Source: an uncultured Bacilli bacterium
Lineage (GTDB): Bacteria > Bacillota_I > Bacilli_A > RFN20 > CAG-826
Direction of reading: 5' to 3'
Assembly: GCA_944363525.1 (NCBI GenBank)
Contig: CALVUF010000001.1
Span: 52,497 to 116,496 of the forward strand
DNA: 64,000 nt
Position 1 is the stretch's first letter. Every line of letters starts with the position of its first letter. Under the pieces are notes generated by a model. It saw only the letters and a program-made list of their open reading frames with translations, was not told the origin of the DNA and made no database searches. Shown one piece after another: positions 8,169 through 15,472 of the stretch. The position numbers and the translations under genes were made by a program.

Positions 8169-8222
8169 ACCCGAACGGGTAACAATTTTCTTAAATTAAC
8201 TCAAACTGAAGCCCGTTCGGGT
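8169..8222. promoter_or_regulatory. Two CCCG-NN-CGGG operator palindromes upstream of hipB
   Basis: ACCCGAACGGGT (8169-8180) and GCCCGTTCGGGT (8211-8222) are two copies of CCCG-NN-CGGG, centre to centre 42 bp, i.e. four helical turns. The first abuts a TATTAT-type -10 on the minus strand (8163-8168). This is the expected layout for cooperative autorepression by a HipB dimer pair. Confidence 0.7.
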
Positions 8223-8246
8223 CTTACTTTCCCTTCTTTGGGCATA

Positions 8247-8272
8247 GAAAAAAGCCCCGCCTAGGAGGGGCT
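8247..8272 (-). terminator. Terminator after the ABC permease gene
   Basis: Minus-strand hairpin GAGCCCCTC-CTAG-GCGGGGCTTTTTT, ending a few bases after the permease stop. Confidence 0.85.
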
Positions 8273-8277
8273 CGCTA

Positions 8278-9336
8278 TCAATAATAGGTGGCGGGGCTAT
8301 CGATGACGGTGACGCTGATGACGTAGCAGATCAGCCCGATTAGGAGGCCAGAGAGCAAGGCGATGCCGAATCCCATCCAGGAAAGGCGGGAGAGTTTGAA
8401 CCGCCGTTCGTAGATGGCGGAAAGCACATAACAATAGGCCCCTAAGGGGATGAGGGTGAAGAATCCGCCGATGGAAGTGAGGGCCAAGGCCAAGGCGAAG
8501 GCCGGGATGAAGGTCAATATCCGTAAGGGCAGTTTCTCATTATCCCCAGAAGTCCCGCAGAGCTCGCCGCTCGGCTGCTTGACGAGGAAGGCGAAGACGG
8601 CAATCGTCACTAAAGCCAGGCAGTGGATGAGCATATAGACGATGTCGGCAGGGCTATAGATTATGGCCGGCTCCCCAACGATCCGGGCGGCGAAGGTCCG
8701 GCTAAGGACGATCATCGTGCTGACCGGGTCGATGGAAATCGAGAGGACGGCGTCAAGGGGCTCGCCATCGAATTGCTGGACCAGCACCACCGCGATGTAG
8801 AAATATAGGAAGGCGAATAAAAGGGCCGAGGCGTAATGGATGACCCCCGTCCGGAAGGAGAGGGAGATTTTGGCGAAGAAGGCTCCGACTAAATAATGGG
8901 CGGCTAAGAAAAGCAAGAGGACCAGCAATAAGGGGAAGTAATAGCCATAATGCAATGGGCCACGCCCATCCTGGGGCCTGGTTTGGAAGACGATGATCCC
9001 ATTGAGCAGGGCCAATAGGTAAATGATGAGGACTAAGGTTAAGAAGGCCACTAGCATCGTCAAATGCCTAGTGAGCCAAAGGGTCTTGCGCTTAATGGGG
9101 AAGGAGTAATAGACGTCGGTGCTCCGGCGAGAATAACGGTAGGACTCGGCCATGAAAGGCAGGCAGGGGGCGACGATTAAAGGGAAAACGGAAAGGACCT
9201 CGACCCCGGGGTTCGGCCAATAGCCATAGAAAGACGAGGTGCTGGCGAGGTAGATGACCAATAGATAGATGACGGAGAAGATGGCGAGGGCTGGGAGATA
9301 GGATAGCAGGCATTGCCCGATCAGGCGTTTATTCAT
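8278..9336 (-). CDS. ABC-2 type membrane permease
   Basis: 352 residues with about eight to nine hydrophobic segments (e.g. LLSYLPALAIFSVIYLLVIY at the start and GIALLSGLLIGLICYVISVT at the end). It has the inward loop FPIKRKTLWLTRHLT typical of ABC-2 exporter permeases of the YtrC/D type (…FPISRKKLFLSKYLA-like). It overlaps the ATPase gene by 8 bp (ATGA) and ends the operon. Substrate unknown; partner ATPase and GntR regulator suggest a cell-envelope stress exporter. Confidence 0.8.
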   Translation of the reverse strand: MNKRLIGQCLLSYLPALAIFSVIYLLVIYLASTSSFYGYWPNPGVEVLSVFPLIVAPCLPFMAESYRYSRRSTDVYYSFPIKRKTLWLTRHLTMLVAFLTLVLIIYLLALLNGIIVFQTRPQDGRGPLHYGYYFPLLLVLLLFLAAHYLVGAFFAKISLSFRTGVIHYASALLFAFLYFYIAVVLVQQFDGEPLDAVLSISIDPVSTMIVLSRTFAARIVGEPAIIYSPADIVYMLIHCLALVTIAVFAFLVKQPSGELCGTSGDNEKLPLRILTFIPAFALALALTSIGGFFTLIPLGAYCYVLSAIYERRFKLSRLSWMGFGIALLSGLLIGLICYVISVTVIDSPATYY

Positions 9337-10213
9337 CGATCCGTCCCTCCTTTTTGGTTAAGGCCAGCTCGGCGGCTAAGGTCTCGTTTTCCTCCATCGG
9401 GACCGATTCAAGCAGGGCCGGCTTATAGGCTTCTTTGAGCCTCGCGATCCCCTCCTCGTTTTCCTTGACGATGAAATGGGTGATGGAGCCGAGGTGGCGG
9501 AATAAGACGACCTGGAGGCCGAGCTCCTCTAAGTCGGTGGGGGTGAGGCTTGAGGGCAACAAAGCTTGGTATTTGACGAGGTTGGCCCCGAAGTCGGCCG
9601 AATCGGCGTCTTGGCCGAGCCTCCCTTTATATAGCAAGAGGAACCGCGAGGCCATTGAGCGGGCGGCTTCGGCGTTATGGGAGGCGGCGACGATGGCTTT
9701 ATGGTCCGCTACCATCAATAGCTGATCCTTAATGAAAGACAAAGAGAGGGCATCGAGGCCATCGAAGGCCTCGTCCAACAAGAGGATTGGGGCCGAGCTC
9801 GCGATGGCTAAGGAGAGCATCGCCTGCCGCCTCATCCCTTTAGAATAGGAAGAAAGCCGTTGCTTGGGGTTCAAGCCGAATTGCTTTAAGCAAAAGGCGA
9901 GCCGTTCCTCGTCGAAGGAATAGAAGCTGGCGTAGATCCTTTTCAAGGAAACAAGGGAATGGGAGACGTCGTAATAGGGTTCATCGGGCAAGAAGAAGAC
10001 CGGGGTCTGCTTCTCCTCGACTGGAGAGCCATTGATCAGTATTTGCCCCTCGGTCGGGTCGATGACGCCGGCTAAAAGGCGGAGGAGGGTTGATTTGCCG
10101 GACCCATTCTCCCCGATTAGGGCGGTGATGCCGTCATTGATCTCGGCGGTCAGCCCCTTGACGGCGACGATGGGCCCATAGTTTTTGCTCAGGTTGTTTA
10201 TTTCGATCCGCAT
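9329..10213 (-). CDS. ABC transporter ATP-binding protein
   Basis: 294 residues. Walker A is GENGSGKSTLL (~residues 35-45), the Q-loop region LPDEPYYDV, the signature is SSYSKGMRRQAMLSLAIA, and Walker B is ILLLDEAFDGLD. A ~90-residue C-terminal extension follows the nucleotide-binding domain. It energises the adjacent ABC-2 permease. The start overlaps the GntR regulator gene by 16 bp, so the three genes are one unit. Confidence 0.93.
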   Translation of the reverse strand: MRIEINNLSKNYGPIVAVKGLTAEINDGITALIGENGSGKSTLLRLLAGVIDPTEGQILINGSPVEEKQTPVFFLPDEPYYDVSHSLVSLKRIYASFYSFDEERLAFCLKQFGLNPKQRLSSYSKGMRRQAMLSLAIASSAPILLLDEAFDGLDALSLSFIKDQLLMVADHKAIVAASHNAEAARSMASRFLLLYKGRLGQDADSADFGANLVKYQALLPSSLTPTDLEELGLQVVLFRHLGSITHFIVKENEEGIARLKEAYKPALLESVPMEENETLAAELALTKKEGRIDE

Positions 10214-10521
10214 TGGCGCTTGACCTCCTCGATGATATCGTCCCCGGAGTAATCCTCCAACAGGGACTCAATGGCTTGGGTGAGCTTGGATTTGGGCGGC
10301 TCGAGGCTTTGGACCCGGTAGCCGCTGCGGGAGACGGCCTCGATATAGCCTTCTTGGATCAATAGCTCATAGGCTTTTAAGACGGTTAAGGGATTACATT
10401 GATAAAAAGCCGCCGTCTCCCGAACTGAAGGGAGGCGGGATTTCAGCGGATAGGCCCCGTGTTTGATGGCCTGGACGTAGTCGGAGGCGATTTTCTCGTA
10501 TAAGGTCCCTTTGCCGTTCAT
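10198..10521 (-). CDS. GntR-family (YtrA subfamily) regulator of the ABC operon
   Basis: 107 residues: a winged helix (LYEKIASDYVQAIKHGAYPL, LPSVRETAAFYQCNPLTVLK, AYELLIQEGYIEAVSRSGYRV) plus a short C-terminal helix, the size of YtrA-type regulators that control their own ABC transporter genes. It heads the operon and an inverted repeat that would suit a GntR dimer lies ~25 bp upstream. Confidence 0.88.
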   Translation of the reverse strand: MNGKGTLYEKIASDYVQAIKHGAYPLKSRLPSVRETAAFYQCNPLTVLKAYELLIQEGYIEAVSRSGYRVQSLEPPKSKLTQAIESLLEDYSGDDIIEEVKRQCGSK

Positions 10522-10538
10522 GGTTATATTATTGCCCC

Positions 10539-10590
10539 GGGGAATCTGTTATACAAGTGAATATAACAGTTGTACATTCTCAGATTCCCC
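10539..10590. promoter_or_regulatory. Nested inverted repeats upstream of the GntR gene
   Basis: CTGTTATA (10546-10553) and TATAACAG (10562-10569) form a perfect 8-bp inverted repeat with an 8-base centre. An outer pair, GGGGAATCTG (10539-10548) and CAGATTCCCC (10581-10590), is a perfect 10-bp inverted repeat around it. The inner repeat is a likely GntR operator; the outer may be a second operator or a cruciform or attenuator stem. Confidence 0.65.
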
Positions 10591-10640
10591 TTGCGGTTGC
10601 GGTTGTTCCGATTATAACTTAGGCATAAGGAGGAAGAACG

Positions 10641-11512
10641 ATGATTGGTTCTTTGCTGCTAACGGCGCTAACCGCCGTCGGTGGCAGCGCGGCGACCGGC
10701 GATTCGGCCACTACTCTGCCGCCTCTAGTCATCCCCGCCTCCGAAGCCGCTTTAGCAAGCGATCTCGAGGGTTTTACCTGCCTTTATCAGGATCCGAAGG
10801 TCAAGACGTGGAATATGATGATGGATACGTCTACGCGACGCTTTCGGTCTATCGAGCGCCTTTCACCGAGAAAAGCAATCTCTATTTGCTTAATGCCGCG
10901 GTGCAATTTACGCCTGGCCACGTCGCCATTTTGAATGACAACACGCAGTCAAACGGCGAACCGTTCGCCGATTCATACCTTGGCGCTGGGTATTTTCATA
11001 TCCGTTTAGCCGAGGTTAATGAAGGCTGGCGTCACAGCAGCAAGCTGAAAATCAAGCAATGCTGGCCACAATCGAGCGACGTCTCGACCCCCATTTCCTC
11101 ATCGTTTGGAAGTGAACTTAGTCTCGGCTTTTCCAAAGGCGGGAAAATTTTGATGAATAATGGTGGAAGTTTGGGTTTTGAAGGTGATGTTTCTTCGTCC
11201 CTTGGCCTTTCTTTCCCGTTCAGCAAATCAAAATCTAGCCTGGTCGATGATCCAAGCCTTTCCGAGCAATGGACTAACGAGGATTCAAAAGAAGTAGAGC
11301 GGTCGTTCGAAACCCTATATCCTAAAGTAGCGGGATCCCTCACCTACAGTCTCGACGCGAATATTCTCTTCGAAATGGATGAGTCGGCGAACGGGATGTC
11401 GGACGACGCGTTTTATTGTCAGTTTACGACCATGAATCAAGGCGTCGACGCCGACGGCAACGATTTGGAGCGTAAAGTGACCTATCGGTCGTCGTGGCCT
11501 TTTTTTCTCTAA
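10641..11512 (+). pseudogene. Decayed secreted protein gene (frameshift and replaced 3' end)
   Basis: AAGGAGGAAGAACG before the ATG at 10641 is an excellent ribosome binding site. The N-terminus MIGSLLLTALTAVGGSAA is signal-peptide-like, then ASDLEGFTCLY. Between about 10770 and 10800 the sensible frame moves by one base to EGQDVEYDDGYVYATLSVY and continues as a beta-rich, Ser/Thr/Asn-rich domain with an N-rich middle (SSFGSELSLGFSKGGKI...). At 11483 the coding sequence runs into a tandem repeat unit and stops after RSSWPFFL, so the original C-terminus has been lost. The family is not recognised. A surface or secreted role is inferred from the signal peptide. Confidence 0.6.
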
Positions 11513-11925
11513 GGCCGCCTTAAGCGCCATCAATAGGCATAAAGCCGATATAAGGTGGGGGGCGGCCCGCGGTTAATGCCGCGCCTAGGCCATTTCGGGG
11601 CTTGACTATTCAGGGATTAAACGTTAATTTATTACTGTTATTACTGGGTGAGGACCACGAAGGCCTTATCGGTCGTCGTGGCCTTTTTTCTCTAAGGCCG
11701 CCTTAAGCGCCATCAATAGGCATAAAGCCAATATCAGGTGGGAGGCGGCCCGCGGTTAATACCGCGCCTAGGCCCTTTCAGGGCTTGACTATTCAGGGAT
11801 TAAACGTTAATTTATTACTGGCTTAGGACCACGAAGGCCTTATCGGTCGTCGTGGCCTTTTTTTCTCTAAGGCCGCCTTAAGCGCCATCAATAGGCATAA
11901 AGCCAATATCAGGTGGGAGGCGGCC
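11483..11925. repeat. Tandem repeat, about 2.5 units of 174-184 bp
   Basis: Units begin at 11483, 11667 and 11841 with TATCGGTCGTCGTGGCC and T-rich tract, continue through TAAGCGCCATCAATAGGC, and units 1 and 2 end with CAGGGATTAAACGTTAATTT. Unit 3 is cut off at 11925. Units 2 and 3 are preceded by GGACCACGAAGGCCT, which pairs with GGTCGTCGTGGCC to make a plus-strand terminator hairpin. On the minus strand every unit encodes the same tail (LMALKAALEKKRPRRP). The 3' end of the upstream pseudogene lies inside unit 1. Confidence 0.85.
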
Positions 11926-12001
11926 TGCAAGAACTCGACCAGTCTTTTTTCGTTTTCCCTAATAGCCAAGTCCCCGATCGGGTGAAGTCTCCGTTTGGCA
12001 T
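11823..12001 (-). pseudogene. Short membrane peptide gene, probably shifted at its start
   Basis: AAAGGGAGG sits ideally before an ATG at 12001, but that frame stops after 30 codons. The adjacent frame, which one extra G would join to the ATG, reads AKRRLHPIGDLAIRENEKRL, then a hydrophobic helix (ASHLILALCLLMAL) and a basic tail (EKKRPRRP). Its 3' half is part of the tandem repeat, so truncated copies of the helix and tail recur in the other units. Helix plus basic tail resembles small membrane-active peptides, but no family is recognised. Confidence 0.35.
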
Positions 12002-12148
12002 AGTAGCCTCCCTTTGACAAGATAATTATATTGGGAAACCTATACAAAGTAAATATAAGTGAATGTGATTAAAAATAAAATATTGATTGGATTGTTTTTT
12101 GATGGTTAACTCGATTGAATAATAAGCAAACTGGCGGTTAAGGCAAAA

Positions 12149-12175
12149 GAAAAACCCCACCGTATAGGCAGGGCA
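12149..12175 (-). terminator. Terminator after the first small-peptide gene
   Basis: Minus-strand stem GCCCTGCC-TATAC-GGTGGGGT followed by TTTTTC, 19 bp after the stop; several G-U pairs make it modest. Confidence 0.6.
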
Positions 12176-12193
12176 GAGCTAACGAGCCAAGGA

Positions 12194-12343
12194 CTAGAAG
12201 AGGTTCGAGGACTGGGTTAGCTGATTGTCGAAGATCTCGACGTAGGTCGGGGCTTCGTAGGCTTTCCCTTCGAGCTCATCATAGGAAGCGTCGAAGTGGA
12301 CGCCGTCGGAAGCGATCTGGTTCAACTTGTCAGTGTAGTTCAT
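12194..12343 (-). CDS. 49-residue peptide with (E/V)EIFDNQ motif, paralogue 1
   Basis: The protein starts MNYTDKLNQIASDGVHFDAS and continues to APTYVEIFDNQLTQSSNLF. The start at 12343 is set by AAAGGAGAAAGCGAAC directly before it; an in-frame ATG 16 codons earlier lies beyond that site. It shares ~24 of 49 positions with the peptide at 12599-12751, including YT..L..(L/I)AS.G..FD.SYD and Y.EIFDNQ. No signal peptide, membrane helix or Cys is present. Acidic N-terminal two thirds and a short variable tail after the conserved EIFDNQ are seen. Function unknown; a small regulator or a peptide precursor are both possible. It has its own TATAAT, terminator and upstream cre-containing element. Confidence 0.7.
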   Translation of the reverse strand: MNYTDKLNQIASDGVHFDASYDELEGKAYEAPTYVEIFDNQLTQSSNLF

Positions 12344-12430
12344 GTTCGCTTTCTCCTTTGCAATTCCGCCTCTTTTCTTTTGAGGCGACATTATATTAGC
12401 AAGCGGTCAAACCGAATATGAATGTAACCG

Positions 12431-12467
12431 TTTTCTGAAAGGGGTTTCTGAAAACGCTTTCAAAAAT
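12431..12467. promoter_or_regulatory. cre-like (CcpA) element upstream of peptide paralogue 1
   Basis: TGAAAACGCTTTCA (12449-12462) fits the Bacillus CcpA cre consensus TGWAANCGNTNWCA fully. It lies ~90-105 bp upstream of the start and upstream of the TATAAT (~12388), a position from which CcpA activates in Bacillus (e.g. ackA). A flanking half site TTTTCTGAAAG (12431-12441) is shared with the paralogue's element. Confidence 0.6.
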
Positions 12468-12554
12468 AGTGCCCATTCTATCGAAACTATTTTTTATATA
12501 AATCAACGATTTGATTTGAGTTTTCATCCGCTTTCATAATGTTTTCAGGCAACG

Positions 12555-12580
12555 AAAAAGCCCAGCGCGAAGGCTGGGCG
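12555..12580 (-). terminator. Terminator after the second small-peptide gene
   Basis: Minus-strand GCCCAGCC-TTCGC-GCTGGGC stem followed by TTTTTC, 18 bp after the stop. Confidence 0.85.
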
Positions 12581-12598
12581 AGCTGATTAACCGACTGA

Positions 12599-12751
12599 TT
12601 AATAGAGGTGGTTGAGGTTGATCCGCTGGTTGTCGAAGATTTCGAGGTAAACCGGCTGGGCATAGGGCGCGCTTGTGACGTCATCATAGGACGAGTCGAA
12701 GGTCGCGCCTTGGGAAGCGAGTTTCTCGAGTTGCTCAGTGTAATTCTGCAT
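12599..12751 (-). CDS. 50-residue peptide with EIFDNQ motif, paralogue 2
   Basis: It starts MQNYTEQLEKLASQGATFDS and continues SYDDVTSAPYAQPVYLEIFD, ending NQRINLNHLY. The start is fixed by AAAGGAGGAAAGCGAAT. It is a clear paralogue of the gene at 12194-12343 (same length, same NYT..L, FD.SYD and EIFDNQ blocks). A promoter TTGATT-16-TATATT lies at about 12784-12811 on the minus strand and a conserved inverted repeat upstream of it. No known family is recognised. Confidence 0.7.
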   Translation of the reverse strand: MQNYTEQLEKLASQGATFDSSYDDVTSAPYAQPVYLEIFDNQRINLNHLY

Positions 12752-12848
12752 ATTCGCTTTCCTCCTTTTTCTTGGGCCCCCTTTTTCTTGAGGCAGCTAA
12801 AATATAACCCCCTATTGAGCCTAATCAAGACCGCCGGTCGTGTAAGCG

Positions 12849-12885
12849 TTTTCTGAAAGGGGTTACCGAAACCGCTTTCAGAAAA
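12849..12885. promoter_or_regulatory. Inverted repeat with cre-like core upstream of peptide paralogue 2
   Basis: TTTTCTGAAAG (12849-12859) and CTTTCAGAAAA (12875-12885) form a perfect 11-bp inverted repeat. The core CGAAACCGCTTTCA (12867-12880) differs from the cre consensus only at the first base. The same 37-bp arrangement occurs before paralogue 1 at nearly the same distance, which shows it is a maintained regulatory element. Confidence 0.6.
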
Positions 12886-12892
12886 AAGTGGC

Positions 12893-13063
12893 CTATTTAT
12901 CGTAGGAACGCATCTGATACTCGTTTGGTGATTTGCCTTGATATTGCTGGATTATATCGGAGCGTTCTTCGCTGAAGCTCGTTACCGTCTTCCCTTGCTT
13001 CGGACTTAGCCGGTTAACGATGAATGCTCTTAAAACTTCTTTCCGGTAAGTTTTATAATATCT
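12893..13063 (-). pseudogene. Possible C-terminal gene remnant
   Basis: A minus-strand frame reads YYKTYRKEVLRAFIVNRLSP, then KQGKTVTSFSEERSDIIQQY and QGKSPNEYQMRSYDK-stop. The composition looks protein-like, but there is no start codon or ribosome binding site before the divergent mgsA promoter. The best explanation is a fragment of a lost gene; family not identified. Confidence 0.25.
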
Positions 13064-13087
13064 ACCAAGCAGGAGAATTCTCTTAAT

Positions 13088-13471
13088 ATGGACAAAACGA
13101 AACCTGTCTTGGCCCTGGTGGCCCATGACAACAAAAAGCCGGAGATGGCGGTTTGGGCCGCCTCTCACAAGGAACGGCTGTCTTTGTTTACCTTAGTCGG
13201 CACCGGCCATACGGCCAAGTTGGTCCAAGATGCGACTGGGCAACCGGTGAAGGCCTATCTATCGGGCCCGATGGGCGGGGATCAACAGATCGGGGCCGCC
13301 ATCGCCGAAGGGCAGATCCAAGCCGTCTTCTTCTTTTGGGATCCGCTTTCGAGCCAACCCCATGACCCCGATGTCAAGGCCTTAATGCGGATCGCCGCCG
13401 TCTATGACATCCCCTTCGCCACCAATGAGGCGACCGCCATCGCCCTCTTGTCTTATCTCGCGACCCATTAA
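13088..13471 (+). CDS. mgsA: Methylglyoxal synthase
   Basis: 127 residues. Converts dihydroxyacetone phosphate to methylglyoxal and phosphate, a glycolytic bypass used under phosphate limitation or sugar excess. Signature motifs are LALVAHDNKKPEM, TGHTAKLVQ, GPMGGDQQIGA (catalytic Asp), FFFWDPLSSQPHDPDV (active-site His and Asp) and the following IPFATNEATA. A TATAAT (about 13054-13059) and AGCAGGAGAATT precede the ATG. It is 14 bp from the aconitase X genes and is probably cotranscribed. Confidence 0.93.
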   Translation: MDKTKPVLALVAHDNKKPEMAVWAASHKERLSLFTLVGTGHTAKLVQDATGQPVKAYLSGPMGGDQQIGAAIAEGQIQAVFFFWDPLSSQPHDPDVKALMRIAAVYDIPFATNEATAIALLSYLATH

Positions 13472-13485
13472 GAAAAGGAAAATAT

Positions 13486-14781
13486 ATGTACGAACCGAAA
13501 ATGGAATTGACCCCTGAGCAACTAGCCATATTGCAGGGGAAGGAAGGAAAAACCAAGGCTAAGATGATGGAGTGCTTAGTCCGTTATGGCGACGTCTTTG
13601 GCGCCAAGCGGCTCGCGCCCCTCACCTACAAGACCGGTCACCTAGTCACGAGCTTCGGCATCTCGATGCTCACGACTATTTATCCATTGATGGATGAATT
13701 GATTGAAGCTGGGCTTAAAGCCGAAGGCGGCTTCACCGCCGACCCCCGGCCGATGGAATTCGAGAATTGCTCGGCTAATCCTTTAGAGAAACTGGTCTTC
13801 AAGAAGATCATCTATGGGCGGCAACAAGAATACGAGGGGATGCTGAAGAAGGTCGGATTGAAGTCCGATGATTCGTTTACTTGTACCTGCTATCTCCCAG
13901 AAGTCGGGAATGCCCCGAAAAAGGGCGACGTCATCTCCTGGGCCGAGAGCAGCGCCGTCGTCTACGCCAACTCGGTCTTAGGGGCTAAATGCAACCGGAA
14001 CTCCGGGGTCTTGGAATTATTCGGCACCATCTTAGGCTATGCCCCGGAATTCGGCTTCTTGACCGAAGAGGGGAGAAAGGCCGATTATAAAGTCATCGTC
14101 AAAGGCGACCATCTCCCCGAAGCCCAGATTTTAGGCTCGGCCATCGGGATGAAGGTGATGGAGAAAGTCCCCTACATCGTCGGCCTTGATAAGTTCTTGA
14201 AGCCCTTGCCCGATGAAGACACCGTCGCTTATCTCAAAGACATGGGCGCCGCCTCGGCCAGCAATGGAGCGGTCGGCTTATACCATGTCGATGGCATCAC
14301 CCCGGAAGCGAAAGAGCAAGGGGAGAAGCTATTGAAAGACGATGCCAAGGAATACATCGTCGACGAGGCCGAGATCGAACGGGTCTATAAGTCCTATCCG
14401 ATCATGTGGAAGAAGAAGGAGAAAGCCCCTCAACGGGCCTTCATCGGCTGCCCCCATCTGACTTATAAGCAACTGGTCGATTGGACCAATAAATTCGAAG
14501 CGGGGCTCAAGGAAACCGGACGGAAGAAGCTGACCTGCTACACCGTCTTAACCGCCGCCCCGGCGGTGGTCAAGAAGTTCAAGACCACCCCCGATTACGC
14601 TAGGCTAATGGCGACGGGGGCCCACTTAGCTTCCATCTGCCCTCTTATGTATGCCGATAACCCCTTATGCGGGGCCAAGCGGCTCATCACCAATTCCAAT
14701 AAGCTAAGGACCTATACCTTCGCCAAATACGCCAAGGATGAGGAACTGCTCAATATCCTCGTCGGAAAGGAGGGCAAGTAA
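13486..14781 (+). CDS. Aconitase X, large (catalytic-type) subunit, DUF521
   Basis: 431 residues. The order ELTPEQLAILQGKEG, GAKRLAPLTYKTGHLVTSFG, GDVISWAESSAVVYANSVLG, AKCNRNSGVLELFGTILG, HLPEAQILGSAIGMKV and the end GHxx-to-TNSNKLRTY match DUF521 (AcnX). Members characterised elsewhere are phosphomevalonate dehydratase (archaea) and cis-3-hydroxyproline dehydratase (proteobacteria); they dehydrate hydroxy acids, often with a [2Fe-2S] or [4Fe-4S] cluster. The immediate next gene is the small subunit (start 1 bp after this stop). The physiological substrate cannot be told from sequence; no proline or mevalonate gene is next to it. Confidence 0.88.
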   Translation: MYEPKMELTPEQLAILQGKEGKTKAKMMECLVRYGDVFGAKRLAPLTYKTGHLVTSFGISMLTTIYPLMDELIEAGLKAEGGFTADPRPMEFENCSANPLEKLVFKKIIYGRQQEYEGMLKKVGLKSDDSFTCTCYLPEVGNAPKKGDVISWAESSAVVYANSVLGAKCNRNSGVLELFGTILGYAPEFGFLTEEGRKADYKVIVKGDHLPEAQILGSAIGMKVMEKVPYIVGLDKFLKPLPDEDTVAYLKDMGAASASNGAVGLYHVDGITPEAKEQGEKLLKDDAKEYIVDEAEIERVYKSYPIMWKKKEKAPQRAFIGCPHLTYKQLVDWTNKFEAGLKETGRKKLTCYTVLTAAPAVVKKFKTTPDYARLMATGAHLASICPLMYADNPLCGAKRLITNSNKLRTYTFAKYAKDEELLNILVGKEGK

Positions 14782-15225
14782 ATGAAAGAGTTCCATGGCC
14801 GGGTCATCGCCCCTGGGTACTTCAAAGGGGAGGCGGCCGTCACCCATCACGGATTCAATACCCTCGCCTCCTTCCAGAAAAGCGCCCTCAATAGCCGCTG
14901 CAAGAAAGTCATTGTCTCCGATCAGAACAATCCCGACCTATTCGGGAAGAACATCACCGGCAAGGCCTTATGCCTCCCGATGACCATCGGCTCGACGACC
15001 GGAGGAATGATCATCCAGACGGTGGCGGCCCGGGGCATCGCCCCTTTGGCTTGGCTATTCAGCGAGCCGATCGATCCCCTTGCCGCCTCCGGCATCATCC
15101 TCGCCACCACTTGGAACGGGGTCAAGCTCGTCGCCGTCGATAACCTCGGCCCTGACTTCCTTGAGTCCGTCAAAACCGGCGACCAAGTCGAAGTCAAGGA
15201 AGACGGGACGGTCATCGTCTATTGA
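14782..15225 (+). CDS. Aconitase X, small (swivel) subunit, DUF126
   Basis: 147 residues with the DUF126 hallmarks HGRVIAPGYFKGEAAVT, the FGKNITGKALCLPMTIGSTT block, and GGMIIQTVAARGIAPLAWLF. This is the swivelling domain homologous to aconitase domain 4 and carries the serine-containing GSTTG loop at the active site. Encoded as a separate chain, it makes the two-subunit (type II-like) AcnX with the preceding gene. Confidence 0.88.
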   Translation: MKEFHGRVIAPGYFKGEAAVTHHGFNTLASFQKSALNSRCKKVIVSDQNNPDLFGKNITGKALCLPMTIGSTTGGMIIQTVAARGIAPLAWLFSEPIDPLAASGIILATTWNGVKLVAVDNLGPDFLESVKTGDQVEVKEDGTVIVY

Positions 15226-15229
15226 TCGA

Positions 15230-15262
15230 AGGGCCAATCCTTTCGGGGGTTGACCTTTTTCT
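15230..15262 (+). terminator. Terminator of the mgsA-acnX unit
   Basis: GGCCAATCC-TTTC-GGGGGTTGACC with one mismatch, then TTTTTCT, directly after the small subunit stop. Confidence 0.6.
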
Positions 15263-15328
15263 ATAACGCGTTATCGAAAACTTATTCCTTTAACGTTCGA
15301 TTCCATCGAATGAATTTGGATTTGCTAT

Positions 15329-15472
15329 AACGGCGTTATCGCAAATGTTATCGTAATCGTTGTAGAAAAGGGGTCTCCCGGCGGTTTTCAAGGTAATCAA
15401 TCTAAAGATTCGGTGACAAAAGTTGTCGCCATCGGACGGGCCAAGAAGTATCACCTGGCGTCTAGACGTTGA
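15329..15472 (+). pseudogene. Fragment of a decayed COG2865 linker
   Basis: A 48-codon open segment begins NGVIANVIVIVVEKG and ends GRAKKYHLASRR-stop. NGVI/ANVI tetrapeptides are characteristic of COG2865 linkers (compare NGVIN repeats at 42.86-42.98 kb). No start and no winged helix remain. It lies just upstream of a truncated COG2865 gene (15836). Confidence 0.4.

Noticed and set aside
10511..11512. A single 333-codon gene starting at 10511
   Set aside because: Its first 90 codons are low-quality, overlap the GntR promoter and operators and lack a ribosome site; the well-placed start is at 10641 in another frame.
11483..11925. CRISPR-like array
   Set aside because: Only 2.5 units of ~175 bp that repeat over their whole length; there are no unique spacers of 30-40 bp and no cas genes.
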